This document shows, in pieces, positions 43,153-53,133 of a stretch of 64,000 nt of DNA. The notes under the pieces are model-generated. The model did no database searches. It was not told where the DNA came from and saw only the letters and a list, made by a program, of their open reading frames with translations. Origin of the DNA: Enterosoma sp963621825 (GTDB lineage Bacteria; Bacillota_I; Bacilli_A; RFN20; CAG-288); the NCBI GenBank assembly GCA_963621825.1, contig CAVFFP010000004.1:75215-139214 (forward strand), in the 5' to 3' direction. The position numbers were made by a program, and so were the translations under genes. The first letter of the stretch is position 1. The number at the start of each line of letters is the position of its first letter.

Positions 43153-43938
43153 TTAGATGCAGGTATATCCGCCGTCGACAGCGATGATCTGACCGGTGAC
43201 ATAAGAGGACTCTTCTGCGCCTAAGAAGCAAGCACAGGAATTGAGTTCGCCTTCTTTACCATATCTCTGCATCGGAACAGACTGTTTTGCAAAAGCCTGG
43301 AAGTAGTCGCTGTCAAGAGTTGCAGTGGTAAGCTCTGTATAGAAATAACCAGGGCAGATAGCGTTGACGGTGATGCCAGTAGTGGCAAGTTCAGCGGCTA
43401 AGCCACGTGTGAAGTTGACAACGGCACCCTTGGATGTGTGATAGGCGATAGTCGGAATGGCAGTGTTGCCGACAAGTCCGAAGATGGAAGCGATGTTGAT
43501 GATACGTCCATAGGACTGTGTTTTATTGTCGATGTTGGTCTTCATGAGATTTCCGAAAGCGCGGGAAACACGGAAGACAGAGGTGAGATCGAGATTCAAT
43601 GTGAAGAGCCAGTCTTCATCCTTGTAATCTAAGGCCTTTGTTCCGGTACCTTTTTCACCGCCGGCGTCATTGACTAAGACTTCAGCATGTCCGAAGTGGT
43701 CCTTGACTGCTTTGACAGCATCATCGATAGATGCGTTATCGGTGATGTCGCAACGGACAGCGATGGCATCGACTCCGTATTTGTCCTTGAGTTCGGTAGA
43801 GAGAGCCTCTAATCTTTCGACTCTTCTTGCTAAAAGGGCTAAGGATGCTCCCTGTTTAGCGAATCCTTCGGCCATTTGTTTTCCAAGGCCAGAAGAAGCG
43901 CCGGTGATGACAACGACTTTTCCTTTGTAGTCAAACAT
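43153..43938 (-). CDS. Short-chain dehydrogenase/reductase (gluconate 5-dehydrogenase-like)
   Basis: A 261-residue NAD(P)-dependent SDR. It has the GASSGLG cofactor loop, the Y-x3-K catalytic pair in YHTSKGAVVNF with the preceding Ser in NIASIFG, and the late PGYFYTELT loop. The usual N-N-A-G motif reads N-D-A-G. The best resemblance is to sugar-acid dehydrogenases such as gluconate 5-dehydrogenase; the substrate is not proven. The start at 43938 is chosen because an AAGGAGG site precedes it and MFDYKGKVVVITG starts the Rossmann fold. Confidence 0.85.
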   Translation of the reverse strand: MFDYKGKVVVITGASSGLGKQMAEGFAKQGASLALLARRVERLEALSTELKDKYGVDAIAVRCDITDNASIDDAVKAVKDHFGHAEVLVNDAGGEKGTGTKALDYKDEDWLFTLNLDLTSVFRVSRAFGNLMKTNIDNKTQSYGRIINIASIFGLVGNTAIPTIAYHTSKGAVVNFTRGLAAELATTGITVNAICPGYFYTELTTATLDSDYFQAFAKQSVPMQRYGKEGELNSCACFLGAEESSYVTGQIIAVDGGYTCI

Positions 43939-44159
43939 GAAATGTATACCTCCTTGACTATTTAGATACTTAATATATAACACATTAGAAGTCGAAATTG
44001 AATCGATTTTAGACAAATCTTGTGTGCTTGTTCAACATTAAAATTAAGTTGTTATTTTTGTCTTTTATGGTTTGTTCTTTACTTTTACCGATAATGAATG
44101 ATGAAATTTGTTTTCTGTTTTTCTATAATTGTTCTTGTGTATTCATAGGAAGGTATTGT

Positions 44160-44969
44160 ATGAAAAACAAAAGAACTGGAAGAGTCGTATTGATCACAGG
44201 GGAGTCTTCTGGCTTTGGACTAGAGATGGCAAAGTTGTTTGTGAGGAATGGAGATATCGTATGTGGATTATCCACACACGAATTTGTCATGGATAACGTT
44301 TACCATCAGGTCGGAGATATTTCTAAAGAGGAAGATTGCCATCGAGTCATTTCGAATATCATAGAGAAATACGGAAAAATCGATATCCTCATGAACAATG
44401 CTGGATTTGGAATCTTCTCCCCGATAGAAGAGACAAGCGTAGAAAAAGCAAAAAGACAGATGGATGTCACTTTCTTTGGCGCCTTTCTCATGGCAAAGGA
44501 AGTGCTTCCCTATATGAGAAAGCAAGGTGGCGGAAAAATCATCAACACCTCCTCTATCGGTGCTTTGATTCCTCTTCCGTTTCAGGCCTTCTACTCTGCT
44601 TCCAAAGCAGGAATGGATGTACTTTTTGATGCTTTAAGAGCGGAAGTCTATCCTTATCATATTCAGATCTGTTCTATTAAACCTGGGGATGCTAAGACTG
44701 AGTTTACAAAGAAAAGACAGAGTGAACTCACAAATCCAGATAGTCCCTATAAGGATGCGTTTGAGCATTGCCTGAAATCAGTCTCGAAAGATGAACAGAA
44801 CGGAACACCAGCAAAAGTAATTGCATATCGTGCGTTTAAAGTATCAAAAAGAAGGAAACTGCCCTATACGATGAAGATTGGTGCAAAGGATGCCTTCTTA
44901 TCTTCCTTGTATCATATCCTTCCTAGGAAGACGAGAAATTATCTTCTTTATAAGATTTACGCGAGTTAA
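44160..44969 (+). CDS. Short-chain dehydrogenase/reductase
   Basis: A 269-residue SDR with GESSGFG, the NNAGFG motif, the catalytic Tyr in YSASKAGMDVLFDALRAEV and a late DAKTEFTKKR segment. The ATG at 44160 follows an AGGAAGG site; the longer open frame upstream is hydrophobic and lacks a cofactor fold. It is divergent from the other SDR. No metabolic partner is visible, so the substrate is unknown. Confidence 0.86.
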   Translation: MKNKRTGRVVLITGESSGFGLEMAKLFVRNGDIVCGLSTHEFVMDNVYHQVGDISKEEDCHRVISNIIEKYGKIDILMNNAGFGIFSPIEETSVEKAKRQMDVTFFGAFLMAKEVLPYMRKQGGGKIINTSSIGALIPLPFQAFYSASKAGMDVLFDALRAEVYPYHIQICSIKPGDAKTEFTKKRQSELTNPDSPYKDAFEHCLKSVSKDEQNGTPAKVIAYRAFKVSKRRKLPYTMKIGAKDAFLSSLYHILPRKTRNYLLYKIYAS

Positions 44970-44974
44970 AAACA

Positions 44975-45006
44975 AAACGGCTGTCTTTAGACAGCCGTCA
45001 TTTTTA
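44975..45006 (+). terminator. Bidirectional terminator between the SDR gene and tcdA
   Basis: A 10-bp hairpin (44977-44986 with 44989-44999) is followed by T-rich sequence on both strands. Confidence 0.8.
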
Positions 45007-45016
45007 TATTGCCAAC

Positions 45017-45847
45017 TTATAGATTATGAGCGGAAGGTTTACTATCTGTTTTAAATGGATTATCCCCTCTGATGTTTTCAGTTTTGTCTTTCGTTTCCAT
45101 CAGATCATTTGCAACCTGATATCCGATTAATGTGCCAGCAACCGGAGGGACAAAGCTTGTGGATCCCGGGATATCTCTTCTGTCTGTGCACTTGCGTTTG
45201 GTTCCTGGAGGACAGACGCAATGGTAAAGGCAGGAGTCTTCGGTCTCATCTTCTCTTGGTCTTGTCGGTAATTCAGTGGAGGAGACGACCTTCAAGGATT
45301 TGATTCCTCTTTTACGGAGTTCTTTTCTCATGATTTTGCTGAGAGGATCTCCTTTTGTATCAAAGACATCACAAAGGACGAGTTTTGTAGGATCTAATCT
45401 GTTTCCACATCCCATGGCAGAGATGACAGGGACATTGGCTTTCTTAGCGTTTTCGATGATATCTAGTTTTGCGGTTACGGTATCGAGTGCATCGATAACG
45501 TAATCGAACTTGGAGAAATCGAATTCATCTTTCTTATCCGGCAAATAGAACGTTTTATGTTTGTTGACGATGATCTTCGGATTGATGTCATGGATTCTTT
45601 CTTCTGCGACATCGACTTTGTATTGACCGTATGTTTTTCTTGTGGCCAGTATCTGTCTGTTGATATTGGTAAGGCACACTAAATCATCATCGACAAGGTC
45701 AAAGGAACCGACTCCGAATCTAGCTAGGGATTCTACGACACTGCCGCCGACTCCTCCGATACCGAATACGATGACTCTCTTGTTCCAGAGCTTCTGTAGT
45801 TTTTCTCTTCCTACTAATAATGAGGTTCTTGAATATTGATTGAGCAT
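45017..45847 (-). CDS. tcdA: tRNA threonylcarbamoyladenosine dehydratase TcdA
   Basis: ATP-dependent E1-like enzyme (ThiF/HesA fold) that cyclises t6A37 in tRNA to the ct6A form. The 276-residue protein has the GIGGVGGS nucleotide loop, the D-D-D adenylate acidic pair, NINRQI, and the family-specific PGSTSFVPPVAGTLIG near the C-terminus. A Cys-rich stretch CLYHCVCPPGTKRKC lies before that segment. It is a single gene. Confidence 0.9.
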   Translation of the reverse strand: MLNQYSRTSLLVGREKLQKLWNKRVIVFGIGGVGGSVVESLARFGVGSFDLVDDDLVCLTNINRQILATRKTYGQYKVDVAEERIHDINPKIIVNKHKTFYLPDKKDEFDFSKFDYVIDALDTVTAKLDIIENAKKANVPVISAMGCGNRLDPTKLVLCDVFDTKGDPLSKIMRKELRKRGIKSLKVVSSTELPTRPREDETEDSCLYHCVCPPGTKRKCTDRRDIPGSTSFVPPVAGTLIGYQVANDLMETKDKTENIRGDNPFKTDSKPSAHNL

Positions 45848-46006
45848 AACGATAAAAATTTTACCTTGTTTTGTTTCAATTACAAGGAGAAAATGATCAA
45901 ACGATAGAACTATCCTTGATAAAGTGCTTGCCTAATTCATTTAGAGTTGACAATGAAGAAAGAAAAACGCACTATATAATTTGATTGTTTAGGAAGAACA
46001 AAGAAA

Positions 46007-48577
46007 ATGAAACAGAAAAATACGATAGATATCAAAAGAATAAATCCGGATATTCATTCAGGACTGAATGAAAAAGAAACAGAGGAAAGGAAGAAGGCGG
46101 GACTGGATAACAGAAACAAGAACCATGTCGAGAAATCTTATCTGAGAATCATCTTTGATAATTTCTTCAACTCTTTCAATCTTGTTCTGATCGGAATCGG
46201 CTTGATGTTCCTCTTCTTTGTCATCTATCTGACTCAGACAGGACATAAGGATGTAGCGGATAAGTATTTCGGATTTTCGAAATTTCTCTTTCTCATTCCA
46301 GTTATACTTAACTCATTGATTGGAACAGTACAGGAATGCCGTTCTAAAAGGATTCTGCATAAAATAAACATCGTCAATAAGGCAAAGTGCACAGTAGTAA
46401 GAGATGGCCAGGAAAAAGAAATCATTACGGATGACATCGTCATCGATGATATCGTCTGCTTAAAAGCCGGAAACCAAGTCTGTTGTGATATGGAAGTCAA
46501 AGAAGGGACATTAGAAGTTGATGAATCCTTATTGACTGGTGAATCTGATTTGGTGAAGAAAACAAAAGGAGACACTCTATATTCCGGATCTAGCGTGATT
46601 GTCGGTTCTGGATACGCTCAGGTCATGAAAGTTGGAGATGATACTTATGCCTCGAAATTATCGGACAAAGTCAAAAAGCTGAGCAAGCAGAAATCGGAGC
46701 TGATGACGAATATCTATAAACTGATTAAGATACTTGGCTTCATCCTGATCGGTGTTGTCGTGATTGTGCTCTCTACCTTAATCTATAAGGTAAACCGTTG
46801 GGGTAGTGATCCTTCTGTTTGGTCCGAAGCGTTGGATACGACATACTCCTTAAAGGATGCGACGACCTGGTCTAGGATCATGCTGACAGTCGGTGCCTTC
46901 TCGATCGGCATTATTCCGACTGGCTTAGTCCTGCTCACTTCGTTGACTTTAGCCGTCTCCATTGCAAAACTTGCAAAACAGAATACCTTGATCCAGGATC
47001 TCTTCTCTTTGGAGAACCTGTCCCGTGTCGATACGATCTGTTTGGATAAGACAGGAACTCTTACCGATGGAAGCATGAAAGTATCTCACTTAACATGCTT
47101 TGTCGATGAGAATGACGTACTTCGATACATCAAGGAATTCAATACCGTCTCAACGGAATCCAATCCTACTGCCCTTGCTTTAAAGGAAGAATATGGAGCT
47201 ATAGAAGGTGTCCATGCAACTTACGTACCGTTTTCCAGTCAGACAAAGAGTTCCTCGATAGAGTATGAAAATGGTCTGAAACTTACTCTTGGTGCTCCGG
47301 AATATCTGATGGATATCCATTCAAAAGAATATGAAGAGGTGACAGAGGAAGCAAAACAGGGAAACAGAGTCCTTGCTTTTAAGAGAAACGAAGAGGTTAT
47401 CGCACTCTTTGTTCTGAAGGACAATATCCGTACTTCTGCAAAGGATACGATAGAGTATTTCTATGAAAATGGATTGGATGTCAAAATCATCTCCGGTGAC
47501 AACCCACTTACTGTAAGCAAGATTGCAAATCTCTGTTCTGTAAAGAATACAGATAAATACATCTCATTGGAGAATGTCTCATTAGAAGAGATTCCGTCTC
47601 TTGTAGAAGAATATACAATCTTTGCAAGAGTTTCTCCGGAACAGAAGAAAGCGATTGTAGAATCTCTTCAGGAAAAGGGAAGAAAAGTAGGAATGACAGG
47701 AGATGGTGTTAACGATATTCTTGCTCTTCGTAAAGCAAACGCCTCCATCACATTTGGTAAAGCGACCGATGCTGCAAAAGCGTGTTCTGACGTTGTGCTG
47801 ATGGATAATGACTTTGTCCATCTAAGAGAAGTCATCTCTCAGGGTAGACGAGTAGTCAACAACGTTCAAAGAACGGCAACTCTCTTTTTGATGAAGACAA
47901 CCTGTTTCCTCTTATTGACTCTACTTCTCATTCCTTTTAAAAGGGGACAGATGTGGTTCAGTGTGGAAAACCTGTATCTGATGCAGAATAGCGTCATCGC
48001 AATCGGCGGTCTTCTTCTTTCCTTGGAAGGGACGAAGGAACCGATACGTGGGACCTTCCGAAGAAACGTACTTCCTAAAGCAATCTTCTCCGGTGTGTTT
48101 ATCACAATGGGTGCCTTTGTACCTATCTTGTTGAATCAGATTCCTACCTTCTTTGGAAAGACTCCGCTTCTTGCTCAGTCCAATGTCAGCTCTATGATTT
48201 CACTTCTTACGGCATTATCTGGTTTCATCGTTCTATTTGTCATGTGTTATCCGTTTAGCAAATACAGAATGATTGTGTTTGGTATCTCCTTGCTTTCTGC
48301 TCTTTTCTTCTGCTTTGCGTTTCCGACTTCCGTCATCGGTGGAAAGGTCTCTACCTTCTCGATGTTTCATTCTGCCGACGGCAATATCTTCCACAGTACC
48401 TTCTTCCATGAATTCTTCCAGCCTTGGAATAGTTCTACGGTCAAAGACATAAACAGTCAGCCGTTAGCCTGTTATCTGACAATGGGATTATATCTAGTTA
48501 TCGTTGCACCGATTTATGTTTTCTCCTTGCGTTTCTTTACAAAGCGTATGGAAGAAAAGAAAGAGAAACAAAAGTAA
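46007..48577 (+). CDS. P-type cation-transporting ATPase (CtpE-like)
   Basis: An 856-residue membrane ATPase. It has the actuator TGES motif, the phosphorylated Asp347 in DKTGTLTDGSM, a GDGVNDILAL hinge motif, and about ten transmembrane segments. There is no N-terminal heavy-metal domain or CPC motif, so copper and zinc transport are unlikely. The hinge region and the absence of clear Ca2+ P2A residues fit the CtpE-like P-type ATPases linked to calcium uptake or efflux. The ion is not proven. It lies between tcdA (divergent) and the phosphatase gene (convergent). Confidence 0.87.
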   Translation: MKQKNTIDIKRINPDIHSGLNEKETEERKKAGLDNRNKNHVEKSYLRIIFDNFFNSFNLVLIGIGLMFLFFVIYLTQTGHKDVADKYFGFSKFLFLIPVILNSLIGTVQECRSKRILHKINIVNKAKCTVVRDGQEKEIITDDIVIDDIVCLKAGNQVCCDMEVKEGTLEVDESLLTGESDLVKKTKGDTLYSGSSVIVGSGYAQVMKVGDDTYASKLSDKVKKLSKQKSELMTNIYKLIKILGFILIGVVVIVLSTLIYKVNRWGSDPSVWSEALDTTYSLKDATTWSRIMLTVGAFSIGIIPTGLVLLTSLTLAVSIAKLAKQNTLIQDLFSLENLSRVDTICLDKTGTLTDGSMKVSHLTCFVDENDVLRYIKEFNTVSTESNPTALALKEEYGAIEGVHATYVPFSSQTKSSSIEYENGLKLTLGAPEYLMDIHSKEYEEVTEEAKQGNRVLAFKRNEEVIALFVLKDNIRTSAKDTIEYFYENGLDVKIISGDNPLTVSKIANLCSVKNTDKYISLENVSLEEIPSLVEEYTIFARVSPEQKKAIVESLQEKGRKVGMTGDGVNDILALRKANASITFGKATDAAKACSDVVLMDNDFVHLREVISQGRRVVNNVQRTATLFLMKTTCFLLLTLLLIPFKRGQMWFSVENLYLMQNSVIAIGGLLLSLEGTKEPIRGTFRRNVLPKAIFSGVFITMGAFVPILLNQIPTFFGKTPLLAQSNVSSMISLLTALSGFIVLFVMCYPFSKYRMIVFGISLLSALFFCFAFPTSVIGGKVSTFSMFHSADGNIFHSTFFHEFFQPWNSSTVKDINSQPLACYLTMGLYLVIVAPIYVFSLRFFTKRMEEKKEKQK

Positions 48578-48584
48578 TACATCA

Positions 48585-48620
48585 AAAAAGTGCAGTCTAA
48601 TATAAAGGCCTGCACTTTTT
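48585..48620 (+). terminator. Terminator of the P-type ATPase gene
   Basis: An 11-bp perfect inverted repeat (48585-48595 with 48610-48620) is followed by T-rich sequence. Confidence 0.8.
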
Positions 48621-48648
48621 CTATTTCTCATTTGATTTTCGCGTCTTT

Positions 48649-49776
48649 TTATTTTGTGATCAATGTGATGAACTCGTCGATTTCGTTATCGGTCATTCCA
48701 CCGCTACGAAGATAGTTTTTAGCACCTTCCGAATAGGAGGAAAGATTCTTATTTCCGCTATCCTCACTGCCTACGATACAATCGATGAAGGAGTCGAAGT
48801 ATAAAGAGACAATGGCATCATATTTGTCTTTTGTCTCTTCTTTGCTGATCTTGTAGTAGTTCTTGTAAGTCATCATATAGTCAGCGCACATCTCGTCGTA
48901 AGTGGCACCAGCCAAGGCTTCGATCAGAGTGCAGACAAACCCGGTTCTGTCTTTTCCTTCCATACAATGGATATAGAAAGGAGAAGAGTTCTTGCTCATA
49001 AATTTGAAACCATCTACAACACTCTTCTTGTAATCATCTCTTGTATATCCAGAACCCATAGCCAAGAGGATGATGCTTTTATCTTCGAATAATCCTTTTG
49101 TGTAGTCGGAAGAGAAATCATCCTGGGCTAGATAGTTATTCATATCGTCATCACTGTCGGCTAAATCGATGATGGTCTTGACATTGTTCTCCTTTAAAAG
49201 AGTATCCGTGTATTTGGCTCTGTTTCTGCTATTGTCTACAGGACTTGCACCACGGAAAATATAATTCTCCTTTAAAGCACCTCCAGTCAGAGAACGGAAG
49301 TTGACAAATTCTTCATCCGAAGCGTACTGGTTTCTGTCTAAGGAATAACTTTGGCTTAATGCCTCTTGTGTCGAAATGTATTTCTTCTTCTCTACGAGTT
49401 TGATGTCTACAGTGTCAGTGTTCTTTAAGGATAAGTCATCCCAGATTCCGATATTGTTGAATGTGATGGAGATATTGGTGCTGGACGGGTATCCGACAAT
49501 GACGGGATTTCCATTTTTGACATAGTATCCGTTGTAGTAGGGAACATCCTCTAACGTTTGTCCGTTGCTGAAGGATACGGTACAGCTATCTCCGAATGAG
49601 AAACCTAAGGCGTTGAAGTCATCGATAGAGATATCGACAACTGCAGATTTGAATTTGCTGTCTTCGAAGATGGAGGCTTTGGATAAGATCACCTCTTTGT
49701 TTCCGTTACAGGAGAAAAGAGAGAACGAGAGAAAGGCAAAGGAGAAAAATGACGTGAGTTTCTTTGTGTGTGTCAT
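48649..49776 (-). CDS. Tyrosine-phosphatase-like lipoprotein
   Basis: A 375-residue predicted lipoprotein (signal ending LFSC) with a beta-rich N-terminal region (to about residue 165) and a C-terminal phosphatase domain bearing the active-site loop HCMEGKDRTG, of the Y_phosphatase3 (CxxGKDRT) kind. Its exported position suggests action on host or cell-surface phosphoesters, or lipid-like substrates, rather than on cytoplasmic proteins; this is inferred. It overlaps the TetR regulator by 4 bp. Confidence 0.85.
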   Translation of the reverse strand: MTHTKKLTSFFSFAFLSFSLFSCNGNKEVILSKASIFEDSKFKSAVVDISIDDFNALGFSFGDSCTVSFSNGQTLEDVPYYNGYYVKNGNPVIVGYPSSTNISITFNNIGIWDDLSLKNTDTVDIKLVEKKKYISTQEALSQSYSLDRNQYASDEEFVNFRSLTGGALKENYIFRGASPVDNSRNRAKYTDTLLKENNVKTIIDLADSDDDMNNYLAQDDFSSDYTKGLFEDKSIILLAMGSGYTRDDYKKSVVDGFKFMSKNSSPFYIHCMEGKDRTGFVCTLIEALAGATYDEMCADYMMTYKNYYKISKEETKDKYDAIVSLYFDSFIDCIVGSEDSGNKNLSSYSEGAKNYLRSGGMTDNEIDEFITLITK

Positions 49777-50291
49777 AAGCTTTGTCCTTGGAATTTATTC
49801 TGGATGTCGATGAAAGGCTTAGATACTTCTTCGATAGGATCTTTGCAATCTCCATCTAACCAATGAATTAGTACGTTGTATAAAGCACCTGCGACAAAAT
49901 AAGCGAGATATTTATCTAGCTTGACAGGAAGATTATCTAAGAATTCGGTGGAAAGGAAGTTGAGAAGGACACCATCCAGTTTTGCTTTTCGTAAGCATTT
50001 GTTTGCTTTGATGTTGGACTTGAAGAAGAGGAAAAGTGCAAGAATGGTGACATCGTTGTTTTCTGAAGAATATCCGGAAGAGACATTGACCGTATTCATG
50101 AAACGGTTCTTAGTCAGTTCAAAGTAACGGATGACGATATCTTCCTTTGTCTTGAAGTAGCGGTAATAGGTCACACGGCTCACACCTGCTTTCTCAACAA
50201 TCTCTGTGATGGTGATATCATCAAAGCTTTTTTCATCCATAAGTTTCAGTAATGCATCGGCAATCTTATTCTCAACATCGTTCTTCTTCAT
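49773..50291 (-). CDS. TetR-family transcriptional regulator
   Basis: A 172-residue regulator with an N-terminal HTH (ITITEIVEKAGVSRVTYYRYFKTKEDIV). It is the first gene of the pair; the lipoprotein phosphatase start overlaps its stop in an ATGA junction, so it probably controls itself and the phosphatase. A strong AGGAGG precedes ATG 50291. Confidence 0.88.
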   Translation of the reverse strand: MKKNDVENKIADALLKLMDEKSFDDITITEIVEKAGVSRVTYYRYFKTKEDIVIRYFELTKNRFMNTVNVSSGYSSENNDVTILALFLFFKSNIKANKCLRKAKLDGVLLNFLSTEFLDNLPVKLDKYLAYFVAGALYNVLIHWLDGDCKDPIEEVSKPFIDIQNKFQGQSL

Positions 50292-50412
50292 TCTCTATCC
50301 TCCTAATCAATCGATTTAAATTTGTAATGTTTTAATACTACCGTTTAATATAATACAATTATCTGTTTCTAGTTGCAATATCTATGAAACATGTTTATTA
50401 AGTTTGTAACTT

Positions 50413-50440
50413 TAAAAGCCGCCTGACTAGCAAGCGGCTT
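50413..50440 (-). terminator. Short hairpin after the DUF5684-like gene
   Basis: A 7-bp stem (50416-50422 with 50434-50440) with T on the - strand lies past the stop of the membrane protein gene at 50463. Confidence 0.45.
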
Positions 50441-50462
50441 ATGTTTGATGGTTTAGATTTTA

Positions 50463-50987
50463 CTAATTGGCTTTTCCGGCATCGCCGGTTCCGATGTACT
50501 TGGAATCTCCGAAGCCAAGGATGAGGACGAAGATGAGAGGGAGTAAGACAAGACCGACTGTGAATCCAGCACCATGACCGAAGGCTTTGGAAAGCTTGTG
50601 CATGAGAAGGATTTCAACGACTAAGAGAGCAATCATGATGATGTAATGACAGATGTCTAAGATTTTAATGTAACTGTCAGCCATATTATTGTAACTGAAG
50701 ACGGCGCTGAGTGTGGAGAGAAGGATGCTAGCGAAGATGAAGGCTACCATGCATGCGAAGTACTTCTTTCCGGAAACGCACTTGGCGAGGATGTAGATGT
50801 TGTAGACGGGAATTAAGACCTTCCAACCTTTTTCACCCATCTTTGTGAACATCTTCCAACAGGCGATGCAGTAGAGAAGGTAGATGAATAAAAGGACACC
50901 GAAGTAGACGGCCAAGAAAGCAATAAGGACGGCGCTTCCTTCCAGTTCAGGAAAGAACTGCTTAATGTAGTCTAACTGATTTGACAT
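50463..50987 (-). CDS. DUF5684-like four-helix membrane protein
   Basis: A 174-residue protein with about four hydrophobic helices and a conserved A-C-W-K-M-F-x-K-x-G-E-K-G-W-K-V-L-I-P-V-Y-N segment between the first two, plus the C-terminal LILGFGDSKYIG. This is the pattern of DUF5684. Its function is unknown. A strong AAAGGAG precedes ATG 50987. Confidence 0.8.
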   Translation of the reverse strand: MSNQLDYIKQFFPELEGSAVLIAFLAVYFGVLLFIYLLYCIACWKMFTKMGEKGWKVLIPVYNIYILAKCVSGKKYFACMVAFIFASILLSTLSAVFSYNNMADSYIKILDICHYIIMIALLVVEILLMHKLSKAFGHGAGFTVGLVLLPLIFVLILGFGDSKYIGTGDAGKAN

Positions 50988-51249
50988 ATGGACATTCTCC
51001 TTTCTAGATATGTTTGATTTATACTAATCTCCCGTATATCAATTGTCAACAAACCGCCATCCTTTTGTTTAGAATCTTGATGGAATAAGGGTATGAAATA
51101 GCAAAATATTGAATTAACTTTAAAAAATAGGATGCCTCTTGATATCGAAACGGATAGAGAACCTATACGCTTAGACAGAAGAGAAAAAACATCTTGTCAT
51201 ATTCAACAATAAACTACTCTTTGATTTCCGTTTTTGTTAAACTATAGGA

Positions 51250-53133
51250 ATGAAAAAGTTTAAGTCTTTTCTTGGATTTTTATCTACCTGCTTTGTACTT
51301 GCCTCGTGCAGCCAAGGTTCATTAAAGAAAAGCACATTCAAATATCCTCAGGCATCGGAAAATGACTATGTCGGCACCGCCTATTTCAGTGATGACTATT
51401 TTATTGAGGATTCCACAGTATATAACAACTCTTTGGCGACTTGCTCTATCGCATTTGCCATGTCCAGTTTTGCAAGCAATGTCAATAAGGATAATCCTAC
51501 TCATCGATATCTGAATGCGGAAGCGTTTCTGAAAGAGAACGGTTTCACGGATATCGACGTCAATTCCTACTATAAAGTCAAATCCACAACCGATTCTCTG
51601 GGTATGATCTTCGGTCAGAAGAAGATTGGCAATGAAACTTTGATTGCTGTCGGTTTAAGAGGCCAGAACTATGAGATGGAGTGGGCTGGGAATGTCACAG
51701 TTGGTGATGGAAAAGAGAATCCACAGCATAAAGGCTTTTATGATGCTTCGACAATCTATCTCGATAGCCTTAAGGAGTATGTGAAAAACAGTTCCGTAAA
51801 AGGTGAAGTGAAGTTATGGACAGTCGGCTATTCTAGAGCGGGTGCTTCCAATAATCTTGCAATCGGAAGATTAGATCAAGAGATTTCCAAAGGAAACAAC
51901 ATATTCGATAATCAGATTTCACTCAAGAAAGAGAATATCTACTGTTATTGTTTTGAGCCTCCGATGGGAGCCTCTTACTTAGAGGAGATATCACCAAGAG
52001 CGGATATCTATTCCAACATTCATAACATTGTCAACAGCAATGATCCTGTTCCAATGGTCGCTATGAAAGAGTATCGCTTTACAAGATATGGAGTGGATTA
52101 CTATCTTCCTGATCAGGTCAGAAACAAGGATTTCGATTCTCTTCTTCATCCTGTCCTGACGTTCTATAATTCGATGGACAACCATGAGAACTTAGGCGAA
52201 TACTATCTCTCTAAGTTTGTAAATGGAGGAAGCTTCTTCTCTAATTCGAATTCGCAGATGACAGTGGATGAAATCGGCAGCAACAAAATCAACTGGACAA
52301 GTGGACTTTATTTATCGGAACTGATATCTAGTCTTGCGACAATCGGTATTACATCGAGAGAGGAATATGTAGAGAAACTGCAGACTGGGCTTAGAAACAT
52401 TTTCCAAATCGTATATAAGAACGGGTCACCGAAGTTCTCGTTTATGACACTTGGTGTTTCCCTTCTTTCCTATCTTCTTAACTCGACCAATGTCGATATT
52501 CTGATCAATAATCTTCTCCATGATACGGATGCTTTTGTCAAAGACTTCATCGTTTTGTGTCACCGAGTCATGTCGGATTTAGGCATGGATATTTCCCCCT
52601 CAGATCTTTCTTCCTGTATCGAAGGCCTTCTTTCTGCTCTGGCTAAAGTGTTTCTGAACAACTTAGAGCTTTTCTTTACTCTTCTTAGCACGGACAATGT
52701 TCATTCTCTTGCCGCGGCTCATTATCCTGAACTGTGTTTTGCCCATTTGATGAGTCAAGATGTGAATTACGGATCTCATCCGAAGGAATACAATAGCGAT
52801 GGAAGCTACTATTATCTTGAAGTTAACGATGTTACAGATAGCACCTTTGTCAGAATCGAGGACAATACTGGAAAGAGCGTGGCCTCTTTATTCAATGGTG
52901 TTTTGGATAAATCCGGTGACATTACGTATGGTTCTAATGGTTCTACCTTCTTTGCTTATATCCCTGTGGAAGTGGAATATCATATCGTTATGAGGGATGC
53001 TTCCTCTTATCATCTTACCTATTTCGACCAGAGACAGGAGAACATGGTCTCCTATAAGGACGGAGATGTTCCTGCTTCGGAAGAAAAAGAAATCGTGACG
53101 GAGACGTATCCGGAGAAAAAGGCAACGCTATGA
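51250..53133 (+). CDS. Lipase-like lipoprotein (alpha/beta hydrolase)
   Basis: A 627-residue predicted lipoprotein (lipobox LASC). The middle region carries the nucleophile elbow GYSRAGA (Ser about residue 197), then the IHNIVNSNDPVP segment seen in lipase_3-type hydrolases, with an Asp and a later His candidate. It may hydrolyse lipids or esters at the cell surface; this is inferred. It overlaps the next gene by 4 bp (ATGA). Confidence 0.78.
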   Translation: MKKFKSFLGFLSTCFVLASCSQGSLKKSTFKYPQASENDYVGTAYFSDDYFIEDSTVYNNSLATCSIAFAMSSFASNVNKDNPTHRYLNAEAFLKENGFTDIDVNSYYKVKSTTDSLGMIFGQKKIGNETLIAVGLRGQNYEMEWAGNVTVGDGKENPQHKGFYDASTIYLDSLKEYVKNSSVKGEVKLWTVGYSRAGASNNLAIGRLDQEISKGNNIFDNQISLKKENIYCYCFEPPMGASYLEEISPRADIYSNIHNIVNSNDPVPMVAMKEYRFTRYGVDYYLPDQVRNKDFDSLLHPVLTFYNSMDNHENLGEYYLSKFVNGGSFFSNSNSQMTVDEIGSNKINWTSGLYLSELISSLATIGITSREEYVEKLQTGLRNIFQIVYKNGSPKFSFMTLGVSLLSYLLNSTNVDILINNLLHDTDAFVKDFIVLCHRVMSDLGMDISPSDLSSCIEGLLSALAKVFLNNLELFFTLLSTDNVHSLAAAHYPELCFAHLMSQDVNYGSHPKEYNSDGSYYYLEVNDVTDSTFVRIEDNTGKSVASLFNGVLDKSGDITYGSNGSTFFAYIPVEVEYHIVMRDASSYHLTYFDQRQENMVSYKDGDVPASEEKEIVTETYPEKKATL

